64,000 nucleotides of DNA from assembly GCA_036346205.1 (NCBI GenBank), contig JARFJB010000821.1, positions 8,628,222-8,692,221 of the forward strand, given 5' to 3'. This DNA is from Vesta saturnalis. Its lineage: Eukaryota > Arthropoda > Insecta > Coleoptera > Lampyridae. Made by a program: the position numbers and the translations under genes. The notes beneath the pieces were generated by a model. The model saw nothing but the letters and a program-made list of their open reading frames with translations, was not told the origin of the DNA and made no database searches. This document shows, in pieces, positions 10,691 through 22,199 of the stretch; within the stretch, counting starts at the first letter, position 1, and each line of letters opens with the position of its first letter.

Positions 10691-13600
10691 ATTGACTGTA
10701 TAGCATGGAGTAATGTGCTCGTCCATGAGTAATCGTCCCAATCCACCAGATGACCCAACCAGTCACATTCCTTCTTAATGGTGCTCACATTGTATCAGTG
10801 AGTGATTTGGTCATAAGATCAGCAACCTGATGCCCAGACGAAATATTTTCAATGGATAATCTGCCCCCGCTAACGTGCTCACGAATAAAGAAGTGGGAGT
10901 GCTTGGTTCTAGGATGATTATCAGGATTTTAGGCGGCATTATCAATCCGTATAACTGGAATTTCCTTCATAAATGTAATTTCCTGACGAAGTGGACTAAA
11001 CCAAATAACTCCCTTTGCCGCTTCACTAGCAGTTACAATATCTGCTTCTGCATTAGACTCGGAGACGGGGTTCTTGGATTAGTCTTTGACTCGGCTCTGA
11101 GCTGCTCGATAATTCTTTTAGGTCTTCTAGGTCTTCTAGGTCTTCAAGGTCTTCAAGGTCTTCAAGGTATTACGAGTCGCAACAGTAAGACCATCCTCGA
11201 CATATAAGGCTATAACGACCTTGGTACTATTTTTCTTACGAACGAACATACGTAGCTCTTCTTTCCTAGCTTAAAACTGCAACCCTTTAGGAATTTTCCA
11301 GTACGATGGTTCCAGCGTCTTGGCGACTGTTTCAACCCATATAGGCTCCGTTCGAGTCCACAAACTCTACCAGTACCATCAACGTACTCATCTGGCTACT
11401 TCAAGTAGATCATCTCTTTTAACTCTCCATACAAGAACTTAGTTGATACGTCAAACTGCGCCAAGCGCATTTTTCTGTAGCAGCGATGCCGAGCATCAAA
11501 CAATAGTTTGCAACTTTGCAACTGGACTAAACGTTTTACTACAGTCGATGCATTTTCGCTGATCGTATCCTTTCGTAACTAATCTGGCTTTATATTTTAA
11601 AACGCTCCCGCCTGGGTTTAATCAACCAACTTCAAAAGGTTGGTTAATTAATTCGTCTGGATGTCTGTGTACCTGTGCGGTGCACGATGTTACAGGGTTT
11701 AGAAACCTGGAAGTGGTGTCATCTTATAGGAAATTCTTTGCTGATTCCAAATATCTGGTAGATTTTTTGATCTGATCACCTTGTTCGCCGTAGGGAGGCC
11801 GTTAAAATCAAAATTTCGGTATTAAGATATAAGGAGTTATTTTTATAATAGTTTTTTTTAGTTGATTTAGGATATAATAATAATGAAGATAGAAACCACC
11901 ATGTTACAGTTTTGAAGTTGGTTGAAATTAAAATTCATAAGTATTCGCACTTTTTGAACTTGTTTTAATCTGTAAACCCACTTACAGGCAATAGCTTAGC
12001 ACCTGTAGGTATTTCAACTAGTTCCCTTGTGCCATTTTTATTGAGAGAAGCCATTTCATTTTCAATGGATGTGCTATTTTCACTTCGGACCACTACTTCA
12101 TACGTTGACCAATTTTCACTTCTTTCTCCGATTCGTCGACACCGTTCTCTTGCGACGATATACTCCAAAAAGAGACTTTGACTATTTCCGTACAATCTCG
12201 AAGTATTTCATTAAACTGGACATTTTGAGATAAAACGACACATTTCTTCTCAGGAATGTAGACTCGATCACGTTCGTCTTCATCATAGCCGACTAAGTAG
12301 CCTTTTTCAGATTTTCTACCCATTTTACGTCTTTTCTAGTCTGGAACATGAATATAGCAGGCTGAACTGATTATTTGAAGGTGGTTTCTTCTTGTATCAA
12401 AGCTCATGAGGACCACCATCTACTAACGACTTTCCAGTTCAATTCAGGGCGTAGATTGCTGTTGTAACTAACTCGGCGCAAATTCCGTCTGTAAACTGTA
12501 CATATCAATTCGAATACTTCAACCTACGCGCCATACCAACGATTCTTCTGTTTTCTCGTGCTCTACTGTGAAGTGTACGGTGCTGTCAGTAGTTTCTGCA
12601 AGATTTTTCGAACATTTGCATTGTCGAATTTACCGTCATGAGTAATTTCCTTAATGGTGTAATCCTGCGTTTCTGCATGTATGAGCATCTGTTCTCAAAC
12701 TATTTTGACACAAGATTTCTGCATAATGACAAAACCATAACGATATTTACTGTAACTATCCTCCAATAACGTTTCTTCTGAAATGATTGACAAAAATGTC
12801 TACAAACGTCGATCGAAATCAGCTTTCCAGGTTGTGACGCTATTTTCCAATACCAAACAGAAGGCGATGAGCTTTACCATAAATGCACGGTTTACAAATC
12901 GTGTTAGTAAGCTTGACTTTAACATCTAACTCTCTTTCAAGCTTTTTCTTAACGTGATTATCTTGGTGACCCCATCGATCATGATACAACTGTAACGGAC
13001 GTTCGACTCTGCGATATTCACCGATGGAATATTTCGAGATAAAACTATATCTGTCTTATATAGCGACTCAACTTTTTCACGCATACCACTCAATATTGTT
13101 CACCAAAAATGAGCAAGCAGTAACTGTGGATTTTCTATGATGCGCGACCAACGGAACAATGGAACATACCAACCATCTTTCAGCAAAAAACGTTGTTTCT
13201 CTCTATTGATGACTGAACACATTTCGATAGTGCCGCCTCCTACGGCCATCAAACGTTCGTCTCCAGTTGCTTTAGTCGTGCACAAATCTGTAGCTTAGTA
13301 GCCCCATTATCGACAAACCAATCTTCTAAATTTGGTTTACAAGCTAAAACTTCATTGTGAATTGAAACCAAAGCGATCTGAAACTCTTTCGATTAACTTT
13401 GAACACTACTAGTAGCACCCTTACGTGCAGGACGACCATTTGTGATCCATACCTTACAGTATCGAACCCAATGACCCTTTTTCTGACAATAATTACAGGT
13501 AACATCCTTCTTAAACCTTGAAGTAGAATTGGGAATACCAGGATCACTATTTTTCAGTTTAATAATCTTAGCAAACAAGGCTTCTTGAGCATTATTATCA

Positions 13601-14220
13601 TTGCTAGAAGACTGTTTCATATTGCGTTCGAAAACAATAAGCTACATCGTTAATTCATCAAAAGTCCGAACGTCATCTTTTGTTAATAGCATCCAACTTG
13701 ATTTAAAATTCTCGAAAGTACTCGGTAAGATATAAAAAAATTTACGTAGCAGGAGCAGATCTGGGGGCGGATATTCATTTTTAGCTTTTAAACCGTTATT
13801 CAACTCGTTCCTTACGCTCTTTAGCTTGACTACGTGGGCGAAAACATCTTCACCCGATGTCCAACTGAATTTAGAAAGCTCTATACAAATCTTGAACAGC
13901 TGATCCTTCGATAGCTTGAAACTGCTGCTTCAGCGCCTCGCAAGCATCATGGGCCATAACCTTGTCGATGATCTTCTGATAAACTGTATCAAAAGCTGTG
14001 CTTGTAATCATCGATTTTGCAAAATTGTTAGCTCTTCGATAGAGATTGCTGGAAATTTTAAACGCTTTTTCTCACCTATGGTTGAAGTAGCACCAAATGA
14101 AGTTGGTTTTTCTAACTTTTTATCGATTACATCCAACACACCTCCATGATAATCGAGTAAATCGCGGATTTTTCGTTCCAAATTGGGCAGTCTCACTCAC
14201 TAGTCAATGGTTTAGTGTGC
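10690..14220 (-). mobile_element. Copia-type LTR retrotransposon relic (gag-pol), no LTRs recognised
   Basis: Read on the minus strand from about 14200: a gag segment (LLDYHGGVLDVIDKKLEKP), then a zinc knuckle CNYCQKKGHWVRYC at about 13500-13460. Integrase-side sequences follow at 13285-13100, then the copia integrase C-terminal block (KSEKGYLVGYDEDERDRVY, about 12310-12250). Reverse transcriptase is at about 11600-11190 (KTFSPVAK, then ALYVEDG). The RNase H end at 10860-10720 contains SGHQVADLMTKSL. This gag-IN-RT-RH order is diagnostic of Copia. The catalytic YVDD box reads YVED. Many stops and frame shifts are present, and no matching LTR pair was seen outside. Confidence 0.85.
11121..11165 (+). 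repeat. Five 9-bp tandem units inside the copia pol relic
   Basis: GGTCTTCTA occurs twice and then GGTCTTCAA three times, head to tail, between the RT catalytic box and the RNase H segment of the copia relic. The unit length is a multiple of three, so the expansion would not have shifted the frame. Confidence 0.85.
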
Positions 14221-14229
14221 TTTGCTAAA

Positions 14230-14630
14230 TTCATATTCTCTACAAATATAAGCGTCTGTGTCCGTAACCTATTGTAAATTAACCACTAACTCAAAGGCAC
14301 TATATCTGAGCTTAAAGAAACTGAACTACATGTTTACACTTTTAATGTCAGGTGTTATACACACTATTGTTTTTCTTTAACAAGTTACTTTGTTGTATTT
14401 TTACTAAACACTACCTTAACTTTAACAATACCACTATTAAAATTATAATTTTTATTCATTGTTGAAAGCTCTCGATGAGAATATGGAAACCAAAACCGAG
14501 AAGTATTAAAACTTAGCTGCATTTACAACAATTAATAAATACAAATTACAAAACATAACTAACAAAGACGTTATTTTACATTTTGCGACTTTAACCATCC
14601 ACCCAACTAATGACCTTTATGATTCTACAT
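14230..14630. other. AT-rich DNA between the copia relic and a dispersed repeat
   Basis: This is where a 5' LTR and primer-binding site of the minus-strand copia element should lie. I see no LTR-like TG...CA unit repeated at the 10.4-10.7 kb side and no clear primer-binding site. Confidence 0.35.
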
Positions 14631-14817
14631 AAAATATCTGGTGTAGAACACCATACGACCTTCCAACCTAGAAAATGGAAATTAAAAGAAATGAAATAAT
14701 TTTAATAACTTTTTTTAGGATAATTATGCTCTTTATAATAAGTTCATTACGAAAATAGGCAACATTGTAAAAACAAAAACAATAATATATGTCAAACAGA
14801 CGTTTAAAACTTCATGA

Positions 14818-15204
14818 AAGGAAGGAAGGAAAGGGCCACGTATTTCATTCCCTCCCCAAGGGGGAGAGCGGGCCGCTCGAGGTTTCCGAGCTCCTTAGCC
14901 ACAAACATGGATCCCAGCATACATATATACATTACGTATATATATATATATATATATATGCATGGTGGGATTAAGGATAGGTGTGGTCAGGATAGGATCG
15001 GAAGGAACGGAGTAAGGGTTCTGAGGGGGAAAATACTACCTAGCATTCGCCTAAGTAGCCGCACGTGGTGTTCATTTATACGCAGCGACCATGTATATGA
15101 GGAAAACCCCCTGAAAAAACCTCATACTAGGTAGACGGTAACAGGAATCGAACCCCTGTCGAATGCTAAGCAGGTCGTGTCACCACTACGCTACCAGCTC
15201 GGTG
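14818..15204 (-). mobile_element. tRNA-derived SINE, copy 2
   Basis: Same family as 4734-5061, reversed. On the plus strand the B box appears as GGAATCGAACCCC near 15150, and the head ends CACTACGCTACCAGCTCGGT at about 15202. An exact 10-bp duplication AACTTCATGA flanks it (14808-14817 and 15205-15214). It contains a (TA)n expansion at about 14938-14960, absent from copy 1, and is therefore about 60 bp longer. It lies inside dispersed repeat A and postdates it. Confidence 0.9.
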
Positions 15205-15634
15205 AACTTCATGATAGACACAGGTTAATAGATATCTAAATATCTAGATGCTAACTTATATAATTAAAGGAAATGAAATAATTTTATTTATCTCGCACCA
15301 ATATCCTAGGGAGTTATAGTAGGGAATTATAAATCTATAACTCCCTCTAATGTATTTTGACAAATATTTGCAAGCTTGTCAGTTGATATATCCATGGTAA
15401 CAATGCCTACTTAATTTTTAAACGTTCGTTTAATTTTAATAGCCAACAAAATTTCGTTTTCATATTTCATTTATAATGAAATATGAAATAAAATTATTTA
15501 TCTATCACGTGAGTTATGTATGGTAATAACCCTGAGCAACTTAGAATCCCTCGAGACTAACGCCCCTCGATATTGCAATCCGTTGCCCTCTGTAATTAAC
15601 ACCCGCCATAACTCCCTTGATATAAAAATAACTA

Positions 15635-17839
15635 CAGTAGAAGTCCGATAATCCGGCACGTTCGGCACCGGCTCGGTGCCGGACTACCGAAAATTCCGGT
15701 CTATCGGGCGGTAATTATAAGAACAATTAGGTTAATAATTAAACTACAAATACAGTATGCAAATATGTACATACAACAAAGTTTATTTTACATTTCATAT
15801 AATGTATGTACGCGTACTGTAAAACATATTTCACTTAGATTTAAAAAAGTCACGAATGTCTTTTTGTTTTCTTGACTTTTGGCGTTTAGTATAAAATTTA
15901 TTTCTAATTGATATGGAAATCAATAATTTCTGAAGCACTGTAGCTAGTACTAGCCTCAGCAAAAGAGATAAACTTATTTAGTGATTCTGCAGCTTCTGCC
16001 CAGCTGATTTTTTCCTTTTCTTCCGTTTCGGCATCTGAATCACCTTCTTCGAGATTTTGAGTAGGCTGAGGGTTTACTACAATGTTGATAATGTCCTCAT
16101 CGGTTAGTTTTTGTTCAACAGGCTCATTCTCGTCGATTAGAAGCCACTCCTCTACCTCATCTTCAGGCAGGTTTTTCAAGGGATTTCCAGCACTTCTAAC
16201 GACATCCAAAACTTTGGTCAGAGCGTCTTGATGGTTTTCTTCCTCATCAGTCTGTAGAGTTAGGTCAGATTCAGGGTTTGCAGCTGGCCAAAGTTTTCTC
16301 CAGCATTTTTGGAGTGTTGTATTTTTTACTTGGTTCCAAGACAGTGCAATAGCATAGACGGCATCTTTTACTGTAAACTTTTTTTGAAAATCAGCACGTC
16401 ACAGTCGGCATTTAACAGGCCTTGAATAAAAGACTTTCTATAAAAGCATTTAAAATTTTGAATAACCCCTTGGTCCATGGGTTGAATCAAAGATGTTACG
16501 TTAGGTGGGAGCAGAGTAGCAACAATATTTCCAGAAACTAACTCATCTACTGGCGGGTGGGCTTTGCGTTTGTCCAAAAGAAGGATGGCTTTAGTATCTT
16601 CTGGTAGACCAAGGCTTTTGAAGGATTTCTTGACCTCAGGCACAAAGTGGTGAAAAAACCAGTCTTTAAAGAGGGCGGCAGTCATCCACGCATTTGATTG
16701 AGCATCCTATTGGACAGGCAAGTATGTAACATTCTTAAAAGCCCTGGGTTTTGCAGATTTACCTATCACAAAAGGGGTCACTCGGTGGTTTCCAGACGCA
16801 TTCGCACGTAGCAAAACGGTTAATCTGTCTTTGTTTTTTTTTAACCCTTGGTTGCTTTCTCTCCTCCCCCAGCTAGTGTAGATGTTGGTAAACATCGCCA
16901 CAATAGCCCTGTTTCATCAGCATTGTAAATCTGTTCAGGTGTTAAATCATTATCAGCCACGATTTTCTCAAACTCGTCTTTGTATTTTTCTGCAGAGTTT
17001 TGGTTTGCTGAAAATGTTCCTCCAGTTACATCAAGTCTTCGAATTCCATGCCGAAACTTAAAGTTTCTGAGCCAACCATCAGAATAACTACATTCACTTT
17101 CAGCAACTCCTAAATCTTGGCCGAATTTCTTTGCCTTTTCAACAATCATTGGCCCTGTTACCGGCTTTCCTTCAGAACGTACTGCACTAAACCATTTGAA
17201 CAATACACTATCTAGCTGTTCCAGTTTTAGTTTTTTTAATGTTTGTCTAGAAGCCAATTTTTCAGTTGTTACCGATTGAGAAGCAAACTTCATTAGTTCA
17301 TCTTTTTGTTTTTTAATGTCATAAATAGTTGATGAGCCAATATTAAACTCATTCATTAAAACATTTCTATTCTCGCCTTTTTCTAGCCGTTTGATGATTT
17401 CTAGTTTCTGTTTGAGAGTCAGTGTTACGTGTTTTCGTTTCTCTCCTTTTGAACTCGTAGGCTTAGGTTTTGAAAACATGGTCACTGTACAGTTAGAACG
17501 AAAATCACTTTTTTTTATAAACAGTTTCAAAACTTACGTTTACTGCGATGTGAAAGGACACAAAACAACAACGCACAAAAAAATGGCGAAGACGCTTCGT
17601 GATTGATTAACGGAGCTGCACTGCACCTGAATTTGTTGTGACAGCTGAGACTAGGCGGCCGCTAATTGTTTCGAACAATACCGAGCGCTTCCGGATGATC
17701 TCCGAGTAGCTCTCGAGCGTTTTTATTTGCTTTAAAGACACACTTTTGGAGAAAACCAAAATTTTTACAATTTTCCGGAGCGATGTCGGACTATCGGGCA
17801 TTCCGGACTGTTGGATGCCGGACTAATGGACTTCTACTG
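15635..17839 (-). mobile_element. Tigger-like DNA transposon, full length, recently decayed
   Basis: Inverted ends CAGTAGAAGTCC (15635) and GGACTTCTACTG (ending 17839) are flanked by TA at 15633-15634 and 17840-17841. Internal CCGGCA/TCCGG motifs repeat near both ends, and the terminal sequence resembles vertebrate and insect Tigger ends. At 2205 bp it has the standard size. It carries one transposase gene on the minus strand and lies within dispersed repeat A, so it is younger than that repeat. Confidence 0.92.
15904..17483 (-). pseudogene. Tigger-like transposase (CENPB-type HTH plus DDE_1), few lesions
   Basis: The likely start is the ATG at 17481 (MFSKPKPTSSKGEKRKHV). Order: psq-type HTH (LTLKQKLEIIKRLEKGE), CENPB-type domain (KFRHGIRRLDVTGGTFS), then the DDE core with YNADETGLLW, ILLLDKRKAH and SLIQPMDQGVI. 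The last two aspartates are 32 residues apart (DD32D). The acidic tail ends near 15904. Visible lesions are a frame shift near 16850 at an A-rich run, an in-frame TAG near 16710 (after LPVQ), and a shift near 16370 before the tail. The usual N after the second catalytic D is K. Few lesions imply relatively recent activity. Confidence 0.88.
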
Positions 17840-18469
17840 TATTATAATTCTTTCAGGCCAACTATGCGACCCTTTTTATACGTTCATAAGGAAAACAAGC
17901 AACATTGTAAAAACAAAAACAATAATCTATGACAAAATGACATAATAGACATAAATACATTTTAATTTAAAAAATATATCAATAATACAGTTTAACCATT
18001 TTCATTGCTATTTTTAGAGTTACCTTGCGTTATATTAAGAAACTTTTTTTTTTAAATATGTTTACACGTTTTCTTATAAAATTAATCGTTATTCAGGAAT
18101 TGAAAAATTAAAGTAAATTCTACCTTAAGAATTTTTTTTGCCGGTACATTACGCGTCGTATCAAAAAATTGCATAGAACATAATTAACCGATATGTTTAA
18201 GGTCTATATCTGGGTATTTTTATATCTTTGAAATATGCAGCTGTTTGGGAAATATTTCATAAAAACCAAAAACTTCCCCTAACAAACCCGCCCTCTCCGC
18301 CGCTGGATTTTTTCCAAAATCTAATCAGCTCCAAGCCAAATTAAAACAAGCTTAAATACAATATTTTCAGTACGTAGGTGTTTTCGTTCTGGAGTTATCG
18401 TGGATACTAACATACAACTTCACAATACACACACACGCACTCAGACACACATCCAGTTATCATGTCCGA

Positions 18470-19910
18470 TCTTGGCGAAACTTGGCCAAAAGTTGTAAAA
18501 TGATAAGTAGATTAGCGACAGTGAAAAAAAGTCGATTACATAACCTTCTGTACCTACATATGTATATGTAGGTTGGAAGGTAAAGAGTCAAACACGGTTT
18601 TTTTAAATATTTTGGTTTTAGCAGCTCAATGAACTGCATCGACATTTATATTCTCTAAAAGCTTTTTAAAACAATTTTTGTGTTCATCAGGACGGCCATA
18701 TTGAAAATGAAACGTTCTTTATAACGAAAGTGTAACGTTTATTTGTAACTTTTAAGTTTGAAATCAAAATTACATTGTTGAGCGAAATATTTTTATGATC
18801 AGAAAGGCGAATGCTTCAGCAAAATTTACGTACGGATTCTCGATATGTTTCTCATGTTTTTTCCATAACTACCGTCCTAAAAGCTGCTTACACAATTTTA
18901 TGAGCATAAAAAATCTATCCATTTTTATATGTTATAAAATAATCAGTATTGAAATTTTTCAGTTTGGGTTTGGTTAACGTCTGTCTATTGCCAGATACAG
19001 TAAAAGAATACTAAGGCAGCAATTTGCAAGTAATTTTAAATGAATGTGCAAAAATTCACATCTTTAGGATCCGCTCATAAAATTAAATTATTCAGTAGTC
19101 GAAGCGAGATAGCAATAAAGAAAATCCAAATGGTTAACTTTTTATAACCGTAAAGTTTCACTATGGTTGTAATAAAATACGGTCGCCAATAAGAAGGTAC
19201 CATCTTAAATGACAAATTGGTAAATGAACTTAAGGCATTAGTATTTATTTGATTACGGCATCACAATATTAATCGATAGGCAAAAGAGAGCATTATACTG
19301 AGATTAGCCGGATGACATTAATATAAACTGTTGCAAAGAAAACGTCGTAAAACTAAATTCATTATTTAACGGACAGAAATATTGTGTTGAATTGTGCGAC
19401 ATTGCTGTCATCTTTCATAATTTTGACAGATGTTACGACTGATTGTCTCTTTAATAGTTTATATACCTGGATTTACGGCAGGTAACCAATAAATAATTTT
19501 ATTGCCCAAACGTAATTGCTAATATACATAATGATTTCATCTTCAATATTTGTTGCTAACTCGTTGAACAGATTTCAAGTTTTCTTTTTTCAGATACCAA
19601 GGTTAAATTATTAATATTGGCAAAAACATTATTTGCTTAAAAGTTGTCAATATTCCAAATAAAAAAAGAATTTTAATTTGAGACACATCATTATTTCGGG
19701 TCAAACACCCAGACGTCATGCTATAATGTAAACATATATTCTCTACTCACAATACCTGTCGTCGTACGTAATGTACAACTTTATAACACCTTGAATATTA
19801 TTTATTAAAATGTAAGTAATAAAACCAAGTTTTAACTGACAAACGCATAAAAAAAGTTAAATTATAACTAAAATTAAAATTAAATGAAAAAAAAAACGCT
19901 GCCAAATTCT
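18470..19910. other. AT-rich non-coding DNA
   Basis: I recognise no domain or transposon end in this stretch in either orientation. Reading frames up to 61 codons look like chance. Confidence 0.4.
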
Positions 19911-19911
19911 C

Positions 19912-20240
19912 TGCCATAATGTTTCTCATATATGCAAATAAGTAACTTCAAAGCCCACAATACCGGAATTTGAGTCATATCGGTTTTTAAACACCGTAAT
20001 TCCCCATATTTAATCCGCCATTTTGAATTTTTTAATTTTGGCAAATGATTTATTCTTAGCGATCTTAAAAACCCCCAATACCCGACTTTCAAAAAAATTT
20101 TACCTGAATTTTAGTCATATTGAATTTTAAACACGATTTTTGATCCACCATTTTGACATTTTAATTTTTTTGACACATGATTTAAACTTAGCTATCTTCA
20201 ACACCCCCAATACCTTTAAAAAAAATCGGTTGATAAATTA
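19912..20240 (+). repeat. Three diverged tandem units of about 130 bp
   Basis: The core AACACCCCCAATACC with a preceding TTAGCNATCTT recurs near 20070 and 20200, with a weaker version near 19950 (CAAAGCCCACAATACC). Each is followed by a TTTTAAACAC and CCATTTTGA segment (about 19985-20030 and 20125-20155). This is a decayed head-to-tail array. Confidence 0.6.
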
Positions 20241-20729
20241 AAAAATGCACAATTTTATACCCTAAAAACGGCGCGCCACTGGTTATTATATATTTTTTTA
20301 TTTTGAAAATATATACAAAAGTAATAGTTTGTTTTTTAATTATGTAACGTTTTAAAATTTGAAGCAATAAATTTTTTTAATTTTCTAATCCCCTAAAAAT
20401 TCGTCGCCACTGGTTGGATTTTGCTCAGTGACGAACTTGACCTAGATTTTGTGGCAAAGAATTTTGTACCTAATTTCATATCGATAGATTTAATGGTTCA
20501 AAAGATATCTCGCACACACACAAACAGGCACACCGACAGAAACGATTTTTTTTCTAAAAACTTGTTTTTTATCGATGGCACACAATCCGACACGAGATTT
20601 TCTTTTCCAAAAATGTGTTTTTCGTATTATTTAGGCGACAAAACATCGAGAAATGTAAAAAAAATGTTTGAAAATTTAACCCGATTACATAGCTTAGAGT
20701 TAAAATTGTAACACCGCGTTTTCGGCTTG

Positions 20730-21770
20730 TTACCGCCTCACTACGTGTTGATATTGTATCAACTAAATTCAGTAACAATAAAGCCAACCCTAATTTCTTG
20801 AAGACAAGCATCTAACTCCGGTACGGTTCTTTCATGTTGTGAACGCAACCTTTTCTTAATGATATGCCACAAAGTTTCGATCGATGAAAGATCTGGACTA
20901 CTGGATATCCATTTTAAAAGTGAAATATTGTTTTCTGCCATCCATTCTTTCACTTTCTTAGCCGTACGCTAAGCAGCGCCATCTTGTTGAAACGTATGTT
21001 CAACGTTTTTCAAAAGCATTTCTTCTATTTGTGGTTTCAAGTTGTCTGTTAAGACGCTGATGTATTTATCAGCATTAATTTTTCCGTCTACAAAGTGTAA
21101 TTTGCCCACACCTCTTGCTGACATGCAACCCTAGACCATAAGGAAACTTAACTTTTGTTTTTAAGACAATCATTGTGAAAAACTTCTTCTTTGGTTCTTA
21201 TGACTCGACTTTGACTATCGCTAATGCAAACTTCAAATCTCGCTTCATCACTCCGCAAAACTGAATTCCATTGATTTTGAGACCAAGTTATGTACTCCAT
21301 TGCCCAAGGAAGTCTGTTTTTCTTCTGCTTCTGGGTAAGTAAAGGTTTTTTCTTTGTCTACAAATTGGAAAAATGAATGCGTTTAATAATCATAATTCAT
21401 AATGTTTCAATTACCTTGTTTTAAAGTTTTAAATCCTAGTTTTTGAGCAGCAACCCTATGGCAAGTAGCTCTTTTAAAACGTTTACCTGTTGCTTCACTC
21501 TACAAAACACTTATCTCTCCATAGTTAGCGCGGCGATTTCGCTTAATAACCCCTTCTAAAGCTCGTAAATTTATATTAGAATATCGTGGCTTGTATCCAT
21601 TTCTTTCTTTCTAGTCTAAAAAACCAGTAGTGTCAAGAATATTTCGCAGCGTTTATTGGGACATACTAACATTTTCAGCGATTTTCTCAGCAGATTTTCC
21701 TTTCAAATACAAATTAATGATCACTTTGCTTATTTCTTCACAAACAGCTTTACCCCGAGACATTTCTAAT
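20730..21770 (-). pseudogene. Tc1-like transposase relic with an intron-like insert
   Basis: The minus strand begins near 21765 with MSRGKAVCEEISKV and a Tc1-type helix-turn-helix (LKGKSAEKIAENVSMSQ). It continues through LLTQKQKKNRLPWA and SDEARFEV (first catalytic D region). It ends with SSPDLSSIETLWHIIKKRL at about 20880, where the glutamate of a DD34E core is expected. Stops are frequent. At 21358-21414 (minus) a 57-bp segment starts GTAATT and ends TTTGTAG, with no transposase counterpart. It looks like a small spliceosomal intron. Terminal inverted repeats were not identified. Confidence 0.75.
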
Positions 21771-22199
21771 CCTTAACAACAACCTATGTAATTAAACAAT
21801 CTAAAAAATGTTACTATCAGGATATTTACGTTTACAAAAACGTCAACTGTTTTCATTTGTTTTCTAATGGCACCTTGATTTGGAAAAAGTGATCTGCACG
21901 TTTAAGCTGTTTTGATCTTCTATTTCAATAAAACGCAATTATTGTATCAAACACCCCAATTTAATATTGAAAAAACAAACTACAATGGTGCTTATAAAAG
22001 AAACAGTGTAGCAACACGCATGGAGGCTCAGAATCATATATGTTAAAAAATGGTTCAAATCGAAAAATTCGATTTTTTTTCGTATTTTTTGTAAGTGGAT
22101 TACATATATAGTCTTACAGTATAAAGAGTGGGGTTATACAAGAACTTAACACTTTTTTTATAATTTGTTTTGTTTAGCTGTAACATGATTCCATTAATT

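Larger units (their letters stand above)
14635..18460 (-). repeat. Dispersed repeat family A, minus-strand copy, split by a SINE and a Tigger element
   Basis: The copy reads on the minus strand from about 18460 (next to ACACACACGCACTC) to about 14635. Blocks shared with the plus-strand copy at 53160-54000 occur in the same order: the GTTCTGGAGTTATCG / CAATATTTTCAGTACG segment (18360-18450), the CTACCTTAAGAATTTTTTTG segment (about 18120), the ACATTGTAAAAACAAAAACA segment (17900 and again 14765), and the terminal AAAATATCTGGTGTAGAACA (14632). The last part folds as a short hairpin. The copy is interrupted at 14818-15204 and 15635-17839 by other elements. No coding capacity is seen. Confidence 0.75.

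Noticed and set aside
10875..11207. 110-codon plus-strand frame with LLGLLGLQGLQG
   Set aside because: It is the complement of the copia RT/RNase H region; the leucine-glycine pattern comes from the 9-bp tandem array.
4734..15204. tRNA genes suggested by A- and B-box sequences
   Set aside because: The acceptor stems do not form, and the tRNA-like part is fused to a long body bounded by target duplications, so these are SINE heads.
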